NCBI RefSeq assembly: GCF_000372725.1
Contig: NW_005196914.1
Coordinates: 1,744-22,645 of the forward strand
DNA length: 20,902 nt
Reading direction: 5' to 3'
DNA from: Emiliania huxleyi CCMP1516
Taxonomy: Eukaryota; Haptophyta; Isochrysidales; Noelaerhabdaceae
Part shown: positions 8,704 to 17,943 of the stretch, in pieces
Numbering within the stretch: position 1 is the first letter of the stretch
How the letters are laid out: each line of letters starts with the position of its first letter
Program-made: the position numbers and the translations under genes
The notes under the pieces: generated by a model
The model's input: only the letters and a program-made list of their open reading frames with translations
Told to the model about the DNA's origin: nothing
The model's database searches: none

Positions 8704-9351
8704 TCACGCTGGCCGGGAGCGGAAGGCCTGGTCTTTGACCCATCCCTTTCCAGTCGAGTGGTCGAGCGGTCCGTCCACCTGACGGCCACGCTCCTTGCAC
8801 CCCACGACCGCCGGCAACGCCTTGTCCAGCGTGTTTCCAAACCCGTAGAGGTGGCCCACCGACGCCACAGTGCCACCATTGTCCCACGAGCCCCTCCCCA
8901 CCGTCGTCGACTTGATGAGCGAGTTCCAGGACTTGACCTCGTAATGCACGTCCCGCATCGCGGCGAAGTCACCGCCGAGCTCGCAGATGTCAGTCACGGA
9001 CGTGTCGTTGAGGTGCCACGTCACCTCGGGCTTTTCCTTGTCCCCGAGGATGATGCTGCCAACCGAGCGCGCCCGGATGGCATTCTGGGCGGCCCTTAGC
9101 ACCCCGTTGTGCTTGGAGGTGCGGTCGCCCTTGTTGGAGTTGGCGAGGGAGTCGCCCTTGCGCTCTCTCCCACCGACCGACCGTGACGTGCTCGCCCGCA
9201 GCGGCCCGCTCGTTCGTCGAGAGTGGGCGCGATCACCGACAAGTATAGAGCCCGTGCCTGCGCTGCAAGGCGCGCGATACACGTCGCGCGCTGTATGTTC
9301 CGACTGCGGCGTGTTTTTGTCGATCTCCTCGCACGCACGCCGCCAGGCATG
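8704..9351 (-). pseudogene. Decayed ORF with a PD-(D/E)xK nuclease-like core
   Basis: An open frame of over 200 codons with no ATG in its first two thirds; the only well-placed Met lies late, in AAMRDVHY. The core reads HLNDTSVTDI, then about 15 residues, then DVHYEVKSWNSL, then VGHLYGFGNTLDKALPAVVG. The spacing of an acidic residue in TDI followed by E-x-K in YEVK fits a PD-(D/E)xK nuclease core. From general memory, similar cores (HLNEGHVPDI ... YEVK ... HxYAFGNT) recur in many copies in haptophyte genomes, but I could not check this. The C-terminal half expected after GKGWV is missing. I read this as a truncated, non-functional copy of a repeated element, 114 nt from the hydrolase start and on the same strand. 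It could instead be an exon of an unrecognised gene. Confidence 0.4.
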
Positions 9352-9721
9352 CAATCAATCCACGCTTCGCGGGCCCTGACAGCCGCGAGCGTGCCCTGTT
9401 TCGGGACTGGAGAGGTGCTCGTCGCCAATTGGCGGGAAGCGCTGCGCCGACGGCAGTATGGACGGGCAGCAGCGGCCGAAAAAGAAAAGAAAGAAAACGG
9501 ACAACCCAAGGGAGGGATGGGAGGACGGCACGCCGCCACCACACAGGGATTTTAAGGAGAGGGGTGTGGTGCGCTATCCGTCGCCCACCCTTGGGCGTCC
9601 GCCTCTTCCTATCTCTCTTCGCAGTCTCTCGCCGATTCTCGCTGCAACCTTCATGCCACCTCGCGGTCGTCCCACTCTCGTCGTTCTCTCCCTTGTCGCT
9701 TCTTCTTCTGTCGCGTCGCTC

Positions 9722-10017
9722 GGCCGATAAATAAATAAATAAAACGGGCACGCCAAACGAGGGGTGGGAGAAGGACAGGGTCCCCACCTGCACGAGCAGG
9801 ATCTTGTAAGGACGATCAGGGACACAGGGGAACGGGAGCGGGGAGCGCATCGCGACACGGAGGGGGGCTGGCCGATAAATAAATAAATAAAACGGGCACG
9901 CCAAACGAGGGGTGGGAGAAGCACAGGGTCCCCACCTGCACGAGCAGGATCTTGTAAGGATGATCAGGGACACAGGGGAACGGGAGCGGGGAGCGCATCG
10001 CGACACGGAGGGGGGCT
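9722..10017. repeat. 148-bp tandem duplication with an AAAT microsatellite
   Basis: Copies 9722-9869 and 9870-10017 differ at only two positions that I can see (GAAGGACAGG/GAAGCACAGG and AGGACGATC/AGGATGATC). Each copy begins with GGCCGATAAATAAATAAAT. The near identity indicates a recent duplication. A long minus-strand frame running through both copies is a by-product, because its translation repeats with them. Confidence 0.92.
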
Positions 10018-10411
10018 GGGCAGGGTTCACGGCCCACACGACAGGGTCCCAGGGATTCCTCTCTCGTATAGGACAGGTTGCACCCGGCGGCACGGGGGCA
10101 GGCGCGGGCCTCCTACTGGTTGCGCTCTCCTAGTTCTCCACTGCTCCTGACAAGGGACAGCGACAGGCTCGCAGCACGGTGGACTCCCTATTCCACTGGC
10201 GATCTCTCTCGACTAGCGACCTTCCTCCGGCTTCTCACCAGCAGTCTCTCACTACCACGGGCACACTGACAGAGGCGGCCAAAAGGCTCACGTGGGTGGC
10301 AGGGCGGTGATAGGAGTCTCCCACTCTGTGGGCTTCGCTAGAGGTGCGGCCCCTGCGCGTGTCCTCGCCCTCTTGCGGTCTTGAAGGGGAAGGGGAAGGG
10401 GCTGTGTGTCT

Positions 10412-10667
<256 letters not shown>

Positions 10668-10944
10668 CTGCGGGCGCTGTGCGAGCCGCCCTGAACGACC
10701 ACAATGTTGAGCGCGCTCGAGCACCGAAGCGCCGGCGAGCACCACCGCCCCGCGCCTTGGCGTGGGTCGGTAGTACACGATGCGGCGCCCAGCATGCTCT
10801 ATCATGCGTCGCACCCGCAGTGGCCGAGCCGACCGCCGCTCGAACTGGCGCCGAGTGGCTCCCAGATCGAGCGCGGCAGTCTCAGTCGCACCGTCGCGGG
10901 GCGAACGCGAACCGAGCCGTCGCCGTTCGCCGCAGCCGCCAGCC

Positions 10945-10987
10945 GCCAGCCGTCAGCCGTACAGCCGTACAGCCGTCAGCCGTCAGC
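10945..10987 (+). repeat. Short CAGCCGT-type tandem repeats
   Basis: CAGCCGT and the variant ACAGCCGT recur about six times in a row, followed by GCCGCCGCCGCAGCAGCAG. This is simple-sequence DNA without coding evidence. Confidence 0.6.
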
Positions 10988-11214
10988 TCGCAGTCGCCGT
11001 CGCTGCCGCCGCCGCAGCAGCAGTGAGCGAGCTCCTGCGTCGTGTTGCCGACGCAGTGTGGACGCGCGCCGCCCAGCGGCGAGCGAGGGAGCGTGCTCGT
11101 AGTTGGGTCGGCCCGCGCGCGGGCGGACGGCGCCTGTAAACAGACAGCCTGCACCGCCCACTCGTTCAAAATCAGGAGAGGTACGTCTGGCCGAGCAAAA
11201 CTGCCATTGGGAGC

Positions 11215-11240
11215 AGCACTTGGAGCACTTGGAGTGCAGT
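11215..11240 (+). repeat. 26-nt dispersed repeat, copy 2
   Basis: Identical to 772-797 and in the same orientation. Here no start codon of a recognised gene follows within several hundred bases, so the element is not tied to the reductase gene. Confidence 0.85.
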
Positions 11241-12110
11241 TATCAGCCTCACATCCAGGGCCGGGGAGCTGAGAAGCGCACCCAGCGGGCCGGATGATCG
11301 GGATCGGGCTACGGGCTAGAGAGCCCTGACCCCTAGCTAGTGAGAATGCGTTCGCAGGGAAGGGGCCGTAAAAAGTAAACACAAGTCTCCGAGGGTTGGA
11401 CCCGCGTACCGGGCTTCCCCTTAACTGCAGGACGCCCCCTCTACTCGGAGCTAGTGGACATTACACTGTACACCACGCCCAAACACAGACACTTGCTTAA
11501 GGTGGCAGTCCGGGTTTTGCGACACGGGTGTCGTCTCGCAAGATGGCATCACGCTCGCACCTGCCGACCGCCGCCACGGCGGCGAGACGCCTTATCCGCC
11601 ACCGCGGCGCCGGACACAGGCCAGCGCTAGGCAGCTGCCGGCCACACTGGGCCGGATTTGCCGGTAACCGTCGCCGCACACTCCTACGTCCACGCCGCTG
11701 TGACGTCTGGCGACGAGGCGCCGGCCGCCAAGCTTCATCGCCAACGTGGTCGCTCGCTGGTCCTCTCGGCTCGGCCACGCGTCGGCCCAGCTCACACGAG
11801 CTCCAGACAGCCACCAGTCGCCACGCGCAAAGCGTACGGGTCGCCGGCTCCCTGTTGTGCTCTCACGCTGGCCGGCGTAAAACTGTACTGGCAGTTGTCA
11901 TGCCGTACCCGTCGCGTTTCGAAAGGGAGCCCTCAATCGACGCGTCTACACGCACCGTGCCACCGCTCTCCACAACTGCTACCGTGGACATCAAGCTCCT
12001 CGACTCGATCTGCGCTACGACGGCGCTCTAGCTGCTGGCTCTCGCGGGTGTCCGGCGACCCGCTCAGGCTTGCGAAACGGCCGGCCGCGGCGACGTGTTT
12101 CGAGCTCGCT
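11241..12110. other. Intergenic stretch without a supportable gene
   Basis: Several frames of 60-190 codons overlap here on both strands, typical of GC-rich non-coding DNA. None has a recognisable motif. The same holds for 13057-13769 before the phosphatase, apart from a C/T-rich leader just ahead of its start codon. Confidence 0.5.
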
Positions 12111-12771
12111 GGCCTTCTCCGCGCGGCTGGGCCCGCCCCTAGTCGGGGCCGACCCGCCCAGTCACTGGGCAGCGCGTGCGCCGGCGTTCTGGACGACGGT
12201 GTGCCGATGCATCCGGGAGGCTCCGCGGGGCTGCTCTAGCAGCCTCGGGAGGGTCGAAAATCGAAGCCGGAGCAGCGGACCACGGAAGCTCCACGGACGG
12301 TGAGGCGGGCTGTGGTTGGCCCCCCCTGACCGGGCGAGGGAGTGGCGCCCCGGGAGTGCCGCTCCGGCGACGTCTGTGGCCTCCACGGTACCGTGACCGC
12401 GGTGCTCGCTCTCGCGGCCGTCTCACGACCCGCTCGAGACGAAAACCGGAGCGGACGGTGCGACGAACCGCGAGTGGGATGGTCTTCTCCGCGCGGCTGG
12501 GCCCGCCCCTAGTCGGGGCCGACCCGCCCAGTCACTGGGCAGCGCGTGCGCCGGCGTTCTGGACGACGGTGTGCTGGTGCATCCGGGAGGCTCCGCGGGG
12601 CTGCTCTAGCAGCCTCGGGAGGGTCGAAAATCGAAGCCGAAGCGGCGGACCACGGAAGCTCCACGGACGGTGAGGCGGGCTGTGGTTGGCCCCCCCTGAC
12701 CGGGTGAGGGAGTGCCGCCCCGGGAGTGCCGCTCCGGCGACGTCTGTGGCCTCCATGGTACCGTGACCGCG
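12111..12771. repeat. Two ~291-bp repeat copies, 370-bp period
   Basis: 12111-12401 and 12481-12771 match in register with roughly ten mismatches (about 97 percent identical). The 79-nt spacer also resembles the DNA just before copy 1: both contain CGACCCGCTC and a GCTCTCGCGG-like block. The true unit is therefore probably about 370 bp with a more diverged left part. Both copies keep a similar 60-codon frame, but it simply mirrors DNA identity and has no recognisable motif. Confidence 0.92.
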
Positions 12772-12883
12772 CCGGCCTCGCTCGGGAGGCTCTTTCGGAG
12801 CCGTCGGCCTCCGAAACCGTCGCGTTGCTGCGCCTGGACGGCTTCGATGCTCGCCAAACCCGTCGGCACCGTTCATATACACA

Positions 12884-13056
12884 TGAATTGTGAGTGAACG
12901 CGCATTTTTCTGGTATTTAACTGAAATGTGCCGAAATGTTAGCTTCGATCTAGTCCTCACGGACACAAAACAGAGGCCTCCTAGCACGGAGAAGCGACTA
13001 AGAGTCGCCGACGTGCGAGTTAAATGCCAGAAAAATGCGCCCGGAATCACAATTGA
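12884..13056. mobile_element. 173-bp foldback/MITE-like element
   Basis: The 39-nt ends, 12884-12922 and 13018-13056, are inverted copies matching at about 32 of 39 positions without gaps. The best-kept block is 23 nt with one mismatch (GCGCATTTTTCTGG then T/C then ATTTAACT), and the tips are TGAATTGTGA and TCACAATTGA. The element is AT-rich relative to its GC-rich neighbourhood. I see no clear target-site duplication, so the mobile-element call is tentative. Confidence 0.5.
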
Positions 13057-13769
13057 TCCCGTCGACAAGGCGCCCCAATCGCGGAGGTCTGGCGCGGGCG
13101 TGGAGGCGAGCATCGACGCCTCGACGGTTGCTCTTCAGAGGCCGTAAACAGGCGCCTGAAAAAGGAGAGAATGCGAGACTGATCACGCGCGCGGAAAAGC
13201 CCGAGGGGCGAATCTAAAGTGCCGAGGCGCTTGCTAATCACCCCAGCTAGGGCCACGGAGGCGCTCGCGGCAGGTCTCCGCGCGCGCGCTGGCCGGTGGC
13301 AGCTGATCTCGGGCGGCGGGCGGCGGGAATGGGCTCGGGCGGCACCTTTTGCCCTCAAAAGTCGTTCGAGAGTACCGAGTCGCGGCGGGAACGCGCCCAT
13401 CCGCTCGATGGGTGTCAGGAGTCGATCGCCTGCGCCAGGAGCGAGCACGGGAGTCGTCGCGATGGGAGTCGTAGCGGCGTGGCGCTCGGCTTCGAGAGAG
13501 CGACGTGGGCGCGGCGGCGCGGGCGGCCGGTGGGGCCGTGAGGTCCGCACCTTCGCGACGGGCAGGCTCGATACGGCCGCTGGCCGGGGCGGCCGCTCGA
13601 CCGGCCGCCGCGGTCGTTCCGGCGGCGGCGTCGGCGTCGGCGTCGCGAGCGAACTGGCTCGCATTCGACGAGCGACCCTCTTCACAGAACCCGGACTGCC
13701 ACCTTAATCCTCGGTCCGTGCCGACTTTCTTTTCGTTTTCGCACTTGGCAACCACCACTCGCTCTCACA

Positions 13770-15318
13770 ATGCTCTTCTGCGTGATGCCGGCCGCAGTCT
13801 CGCTCGTCTGCAAGACGCCCTATCGTCCACTTCCGCGCCCGCTCGCCGCGGACGGCGACGGGGAGGCATCGTTCACGTATGACTCGGTGCAGCGGCGGCT
13901 GCCGCTCATCGTCGAGTCCGTCATCGACAAGAACAGCTACAGCGAGGCGCTCCAGGCGGACCTGCGCTCGCTCGCCGGCGAGATCGCCGCGGGCGAACCG
14001 CTCAAGCCGCTGGCCGCGCCTTCAGCAGAGTGGGAGGACGCGCTGGCGCCTCTCCTCGCCGCTGGCGACACTTGGCTGTCGGCACCGTGGTTTGTTGTGG
14101 AGAACTACCTGTACAAGCGGATGCTCGAGCTGACGGACGGACCCACCGGAGGCGCCGACCCGTTCGCGGCGCAAAAGGCGGAGTCGCTCGACGGCGCCGC
14201 CGCCGCCTTTGCTGACATGCTCTCCGCCGGACTCACCGAGGGCGAGGTGTCGCTGCCGTCACTCGTGAGCACCGCGCTGTGGGGCAACCTCGCCGACCTC
14301 TCCCTCTCCGCGGGCGCGGCGCTCATCGCGCCCACCGACGCGTCTGCGGGCGGCGGCGGCGCGGGCGACGCGTCCAAGCTGGCCGACGCGGGCGGCAAGA
14401 TGCTCGCCGACGACACGGGCGAGCTGTGCGCGGCGCTCGAGGCGGCTGGCGGCGAGGAGGTTGTGGTGGTGCTGGACAACTGCGGGCTCGAGCTGGTGTC
14501 CGACCTGCTGCTCGTGGACGGGCTGCTGCGCTGCGCCTCGCCCCCGAGGCGCGTGACGCTGCACGCAAAGGCGAGAGGAGGCGGGCGAGGCTTGCTGCAG
14601 CGGTGCGGTGCTGCAGCAGCCGCGGGAGGGCGTCTGCGCGTAGGCGAGGCCCGTCTTCGTGAGCGACGTGGTCGAGGCGGACCTGGCTCCGACCCTGGCC
14701 TGGCTCGAGGAGCAGGGCGGCGGTCCGCTCGCCGGCCGGCTGCGCGACGCGCTCGCCGACGGGCGGCTGCTTGTCGAGAGCCCCGAGTTTTACACGGGCC
14801 CGAGATAGCCGAGAGATGGCCGAGAGATGGCCGAGAGATGGCCGAGAGATGGCCGAGAGATGGCCGAGAGATGGCCGAGAGATGGCCGAGAGATGGCCGA
14901 GAGATTGCCTCGAGTCGTACACCGGCCCGCCTCTTCTCTTCGAGGCAGAGAGGATGGCCGCGCGCGCCTCCCCACCTCTCCGCCCCTCCCCTCGCCCGCA
15001 GGCCCGCTCCCCTTCTGGGAGATGCCGGACGAGCTCCACGCGAGGCTCGCCGAGGCGGCGCTCGTCCTCACCAAGGGCGACGCCAACTTTCGGCGGCTGC
15101 TCGGCGACCTGCACTGGCCGCACGACACCGACTTTGCCGACCTGATGCGCGAGTACTGGCCAACCTCGCTCGCCGCGCTCCGCACCTGCAAGAGCGGCGT
15201 GCTGGTCGGCGTAGTGCCGGCGGTGGAGGCGGCGGCGGCCGCGGCGGAGCCGGAAAAGTGGCTGACCGGAGGCGTGTACGGGATGGTCTCCTTTGCGCCA
15301 AAGGCGACGCCGAGCTGA
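13770..15318 (+). CDS. DUF89/ARMT1-type damage-control phosphatase, 3 exons
   Basis: The DUF89 family contains metal-dependent phosphatases that clear damaged or surplus phosphometabolites; the ARMT1 branch acts on sugar phosphates and has also been reported as a protein-carboxyl methyltransferase. The exons are 13770-14570, 14644-14797 and 15002-15318, joining in frame to 423 residues, close to the usual ~440. Family landmarks appear in order: TWLSAPWFVVENYLYKRM (101-118), DPFAAQK (130-136), LWGNLADLSL (170-179), the metal-binding VLDNCGLEL (234-242; D236, N237), LHAK|ARPVFVSDVV across the first splice, FWEMPDEL, LTKGDANFRRLLGD (341-354), LRTCKSGV and WLTGGVYGM. The ATG at 13770 is in TCACAATGC; M6 is an alternative start. 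An N-terminal hydrophobic tip is too short to call a targeting signal. It converges on the Tudor-like gene. Confidence 0.9.
14571..14643 (+). other. Phosphatase intron 1 (GC-AG, 73 nt)
   Basis: The donor is GCAAAG|GCGAGA and the acceptor CTGCGCGTAG|GCGAGG, phase 0. The splice joins VTLHAK to ARPVFVSDVV, restoring the conserved H-x-K...P-x-FVSD motif. The donor closely resembles reductase intron 2 (CAAG|GCGAGG). Confidence 0.88.
14798..15001 (+). other. Phosphatase intron 2 (GC-AG, 204 nt)
   Basis: Exon 2 must end before the in-frame TAG at 14803-14808, and no GT is available there. ACGG|GCCCGA is the only site giving the phase 1 junction needed to read YTGPLPFW across the acceptor CCGCAG|GCCCGC. 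The intron is enlarged by an 11-nt minisatellite. Confidence 0.72.
14808..14906 (+). repeat. Intronic 11-nt minisatellite, unit GCCGAGAGATG, 9 copies
   Basis: Eight perfect units start at 14808 and every 11 nt after; a ninth (14896-14906) ends in TT instead of TG. The 11 bases at 14797-14807, which include the splice donor, look like a degenerate first unit. Because 11 is not a multiple of 3, every frame reads a repeating 11-residue peptide; this is not evidence of coding. Confidence 0.95.
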
Positions 15319-15815
15319 CGAGTTACCGGCCACTTGCACGGCGTCGCGACAACGAGAGGGCGGCGCGATCAGGCCAGAGTGAGAGACCAGAGAGAGCGCG
15401 CGTGTGTCGTCTGTCGAGTCAGACATAAGACACTCTAGAGAGGGGCGGCCCAGGACGGAGTGCCAGGAGGTCCCATTTATGCTCACTTGCGGTGATGGTG
15501 TGTACGTAGGTCGTAGCCCTGCCGTATAGAGTATGTGTTTAAGCGTGTCCGCACACACAATTTTCACGCCGCTCGGCGCAGTAATTCCCCCAGGCCAGTA
15601 AAGTACACACACGCGCGGTGACGGGCGGTGATCGGTGTGTCGCAGTACACACACTAATTCCCCCATAACGACTTCATGTGAGAAGTGCGGATACGGACAC
15701 ACGGACTGCTGTGCGCACCGCTGTGCGCGCGGCGGTGGGCCACCGGCGGTGCCGGGCATGCAAACGAGCACCCTCGAGTAGAGACTAGGAGCCGCGGCCG
15801 CCCCGCCGGCCCGCC
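15319..15815. other. Spacer between convergent genes with small repeats
   Basis: This 497-nt stretch lies between two genes ending toward each other and should hold both 3' UTRs. TAATTCCCCC occurs twice (about 15582 and 15655), each near an AGTACACACAC-type run. I see no RNA gene. Confidence 0.55.
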
Positions 15816-16913
15816 TCAGCGCCGCGAGGCGTGGAGGTGGTGCTGGAAGAGGATGCACTTGCCGATCGGGTGGTCGAGTCGCCAGCCGTGCCCGGCGTCG
15901 TCCTCCGGCCGCAGGAACGAGTTTGCCTCGGCGCGGAGGGCGACGAAGTCGGTCGACGGGGAGACGGGCTCGCCCTCCCGGAAGCGCGCGCCGGTGAGCG
16001 GGTGGACGACCCCGGCGCCGCTCGCGAGGTTCCCGACCACCTTCATCACGTTGCGCAGGTTGGCGTCCGACACCTTTGGAGAGAGCCACTCCTCCATCTC
16101 GCACAGCCACTCGTCCGCCGCGCTGAGCGAGGCCAGCTGCGCCGCCGTCAGCGCCGGCGCCGCCTTGCCTCCACGCCCCTTTGCCGCCGCCGGCCTGCGC
16201 CGCGACTGCCGCCTCAGCCGGTCCGCCTCCGCCTCTGCGCGGTCGAGCGAGCGGTCGGCAGAGCGGGCGGCGGCGGGCGGCGGGCGGGTGGCGATCCGCG
16301 AGGAGGCGCGACGGTTCTCGAACGCCTCCTGCAGCCGCGCCGCCCGCTCGGCCGCCAGCTGCGCCGCCCGCTCTGCCCGAGCGGCCAGCTCCTCGGGACT
16401 AGGCGGAGGCCGCCGCGTGAGGGAGGGGCCGTCGAGCCCGAGCGCCGCAAGCGCCGCCTGGTTCTGGGCGATGTTGCGCTCGCGCTCGAGCTCGTACGCC
16501 GACTTGGACTCGCCGTCCGGCGCCGCGGCGGGCTCGACTTTCGGTGCGGGCTCGGGCGCGGGAGGAGACGCGTCCGACTGGCGGCGCCGCTTGCGGCCCG
16601 TCGCGGGCTCGGCCACCGCTTTGCGCGCCGGCTGCTCCTTCGCCGCTGAGCCGGGCGCTGGCTGCGTCTTCGCCGCTGACCCGGGCGCGTGCCACGAGAG
16701 CAGCCCGGCGGCCTCCTGCTCCGCGAGTCGCGTGGGAACCCTCTCTCCATCCTCGTAGAAGATGGTGTGCATCCGGGTCGCGGCGTCGAAAGACTCAACC
16801 TCGCCCTTGTGGTAGTGCTTCTGCTTGCCGCGTGGCTCGATCCACTTTACCCAAACGGGCTTCCCGACGTTCTCGTCGCGCTCGGTGGTGCTGGTGAAGC
16901 CGCGCTTCACCAT
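15816..16913 (-). CDS. Tudor/PWWP-like nuclear protein, function unknown
   Basis: A 365-residue single-exon frame. Residues 16-63 (VGKPVWVKWIEP...HYHKGEVESFD...HTIFYEDGERV) look like a Tudor or PWWP-type beta-barrel, a fold that often reads modified histones or DNA. A basic patch GRKRRRQS (about 107-114) may be a nuclear signal. SAYELERERNIAQNQAALAALGL (about 138-160) matches a short motif seen near the start of WDR76-like and other chromatin proteins. The middle is Ala/Arg/Glu-rich and probably helical. The C-terminal ~100 residues (DEWLCEMEEWLSPKVSDANL...GWRLDHPIGKCILFQHH) look like a folded domain I cannot name. The ATG context GACATGG is favourable. Two E2F-type sites sit directly upstream. 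A chromatin or replication role is inferred, not shown. Confidence 0.68.
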   Translation of the reverse strand: MVKRGFTSTTERDENVGKPVWVKWIEPRGKQKHYHKGEVESFDAATRMHTIFYEDGERVPTRLAEQEAAGLLSWHAPGSAAKTQPAPGSAAKEQPARKAVAEPATGRKRRRQSDASPPAPEPAPKVEPAAAPDGESKSAYELERERNIAQNQAALAALGLDGPSLTRRPPPSPEELAARAERAAQLAAERAARLQEAFENRRASSRIATRPPPAAARSADRSLDRAEAEADRLRRQSRRRPAAAKGRGGKAAPALTAAQLASLSAADEWLCEMEEWLSPKVSDANLRNVMKVVGNLASGAGVVHPLTGARFREGEPVSPSTDFVALRAEANSFLRPEDDAGHGWRLDHPIGKCILFQHHLHASRR

Positions 16914-16919
16914 GTCTGT

Positions 16920-16962
16920 GGTTTTCGCGCTTTTGGTTTTCGCGCTTTTGGGCTTCCCGCGA
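16920..16962 (-). promoter_or_regulatory. Two E2F-type sites plus one near-match before the Tudor-like gene
   Basis: The 15-nt unit GGTTTTCGCGCTTTT is perfectly duplicated (16920-16934 and 16935-16949). Each copy contains TTTCGCGC, an exact fit to the E2F/DP consensus TTTSSCGC. A third stretch, CTTCCCGC (about 16953-16960), is one base off. The first unit ends 6 nt before the start codon. Confidence 0.5.
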
Positions 16963-17080
16963 AGCAGGCTAATTTCTTTCTTTTTTGGGTGTGCCAGTCC
17001 GCGCTAGTCCGCGCCCTTGTCGTGCCAGTGTGCTGTGAGAGAGGCTTTCCTTTTAAGAATTCTTTTTTTGCATTCGATAC

Positions 17081-17135
17081 AGCGTCCACCCATACCGCGT
17101 TGGTGTCCAGTCCGAGCCTGGCTGTTCTTCACCTT
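17081..17135 (+). repeat. 55-nt dispersed repeat, copy 1
   Basis: The perfect reverse complement of 19546-19600. It runs from AGCGTCCACCC to CTTCACCTT and is followed by CTACATACATACAT. Confidence 0.93.
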
Positions 17136-17724
17136 CCTACATACATACATTCGATACATGCTCACCTAACCTAATACATACAGAAACATCCTTCCCCCGT
17201 GCGCTTGCTACTTGCTCGCTGTGATTGTTTGAACACGCCAGCCTCCGTCCTGGTTGACGTGGCAGCTAGACTCTAGGAACTCGGTAGTTGTGACCCCCCT
17301 GAGTGAGGAGACAGGAGAGGGAGCTTTTGTGTGGTGTTGGTGTACGCAATAAGGGGACAGGGTGGTTGTTCTCTCTATCTCCCCTTCGAGCTCTTAGCAT
17401 GAGCTGCGCCCTGTGTCCGACCCCTTTTGCGCAGCAACACCATATCCATAAACTTTAGGCCCTCCAAAATTCGGGTCGGAGCGTAGCGGAGAGGGCCCCG
17501 AGTTTGAAAAGGGCGACGGACGCTTGCGTCCTAGCCTCCAACAAGCGCAACAACGCCTCCCCGGCGCAGAGCGGGCCCCCGGAGCGGATGCACAACCGCT
17601 CCTCGCCACGCCGCGCCTCTTCCCAGCTTCCGCTGAGGGCCCATGCGTTATTTCTTTAATTAATCGTTGAGCAGCGACGGCATCGCTCCAGAGCGCCTCT
17701 TCGACCCACACGACGTACCTAAAC

Positions 17725-17732
17725 TATATAAA
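17725..17732 (+). promoter_or_regulatory. Possible TATA box (TATATAAA)
   Basis: TATATAAA stands in a locally AT-rich spot on the + strand with no protein gene downstream; the first ATGs (17880, 17941) open only very short frames. If real, it would drive a transcript running into the ACTTAG/palindrome array about 200 nt away. Confidence 0.3.
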
Positions 17733-17943
17733 CCGCACACGACCGCGGTGAGACCAGTGCGTCTCCTCACACCGACAACACCCTCCCAGGCTCGCCGCCG
17801 CGCACCTGCCCGCACGCGGCAGCGCCACGCTCAGCTCTGCCGTCACGAGAAGCATCGGTGCCGACCAGACTGCGGGTGCGATGACCAGCGCGGCGAGGGA
17901 GAGGAAGGGACCTCCCAGAGGTACGATCTCCTCCACGCCAATG

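Noticed and set aside
9233..10093. 286-codon minus frame with internal protein repeat
   Set aside because: The repeat in the protein is exactly the 148-bp DNA duplication; no domain or codon evidence supports coding.
12070..12673. Similar ~60-codon frames in both 291-bp repeat copies
   Set aside because: Similarity follows from DNA identity; differences are not biased toward silent positions in any way I can see, and no motif is present.
14323..16110. 595-codon open frame on the minus strand
   Set aside because: It crosses the phosphatase exons and introns in antisense, including the minisatellite, and overlaps the end of the Tudor-like gene. It has no recognisable domain.
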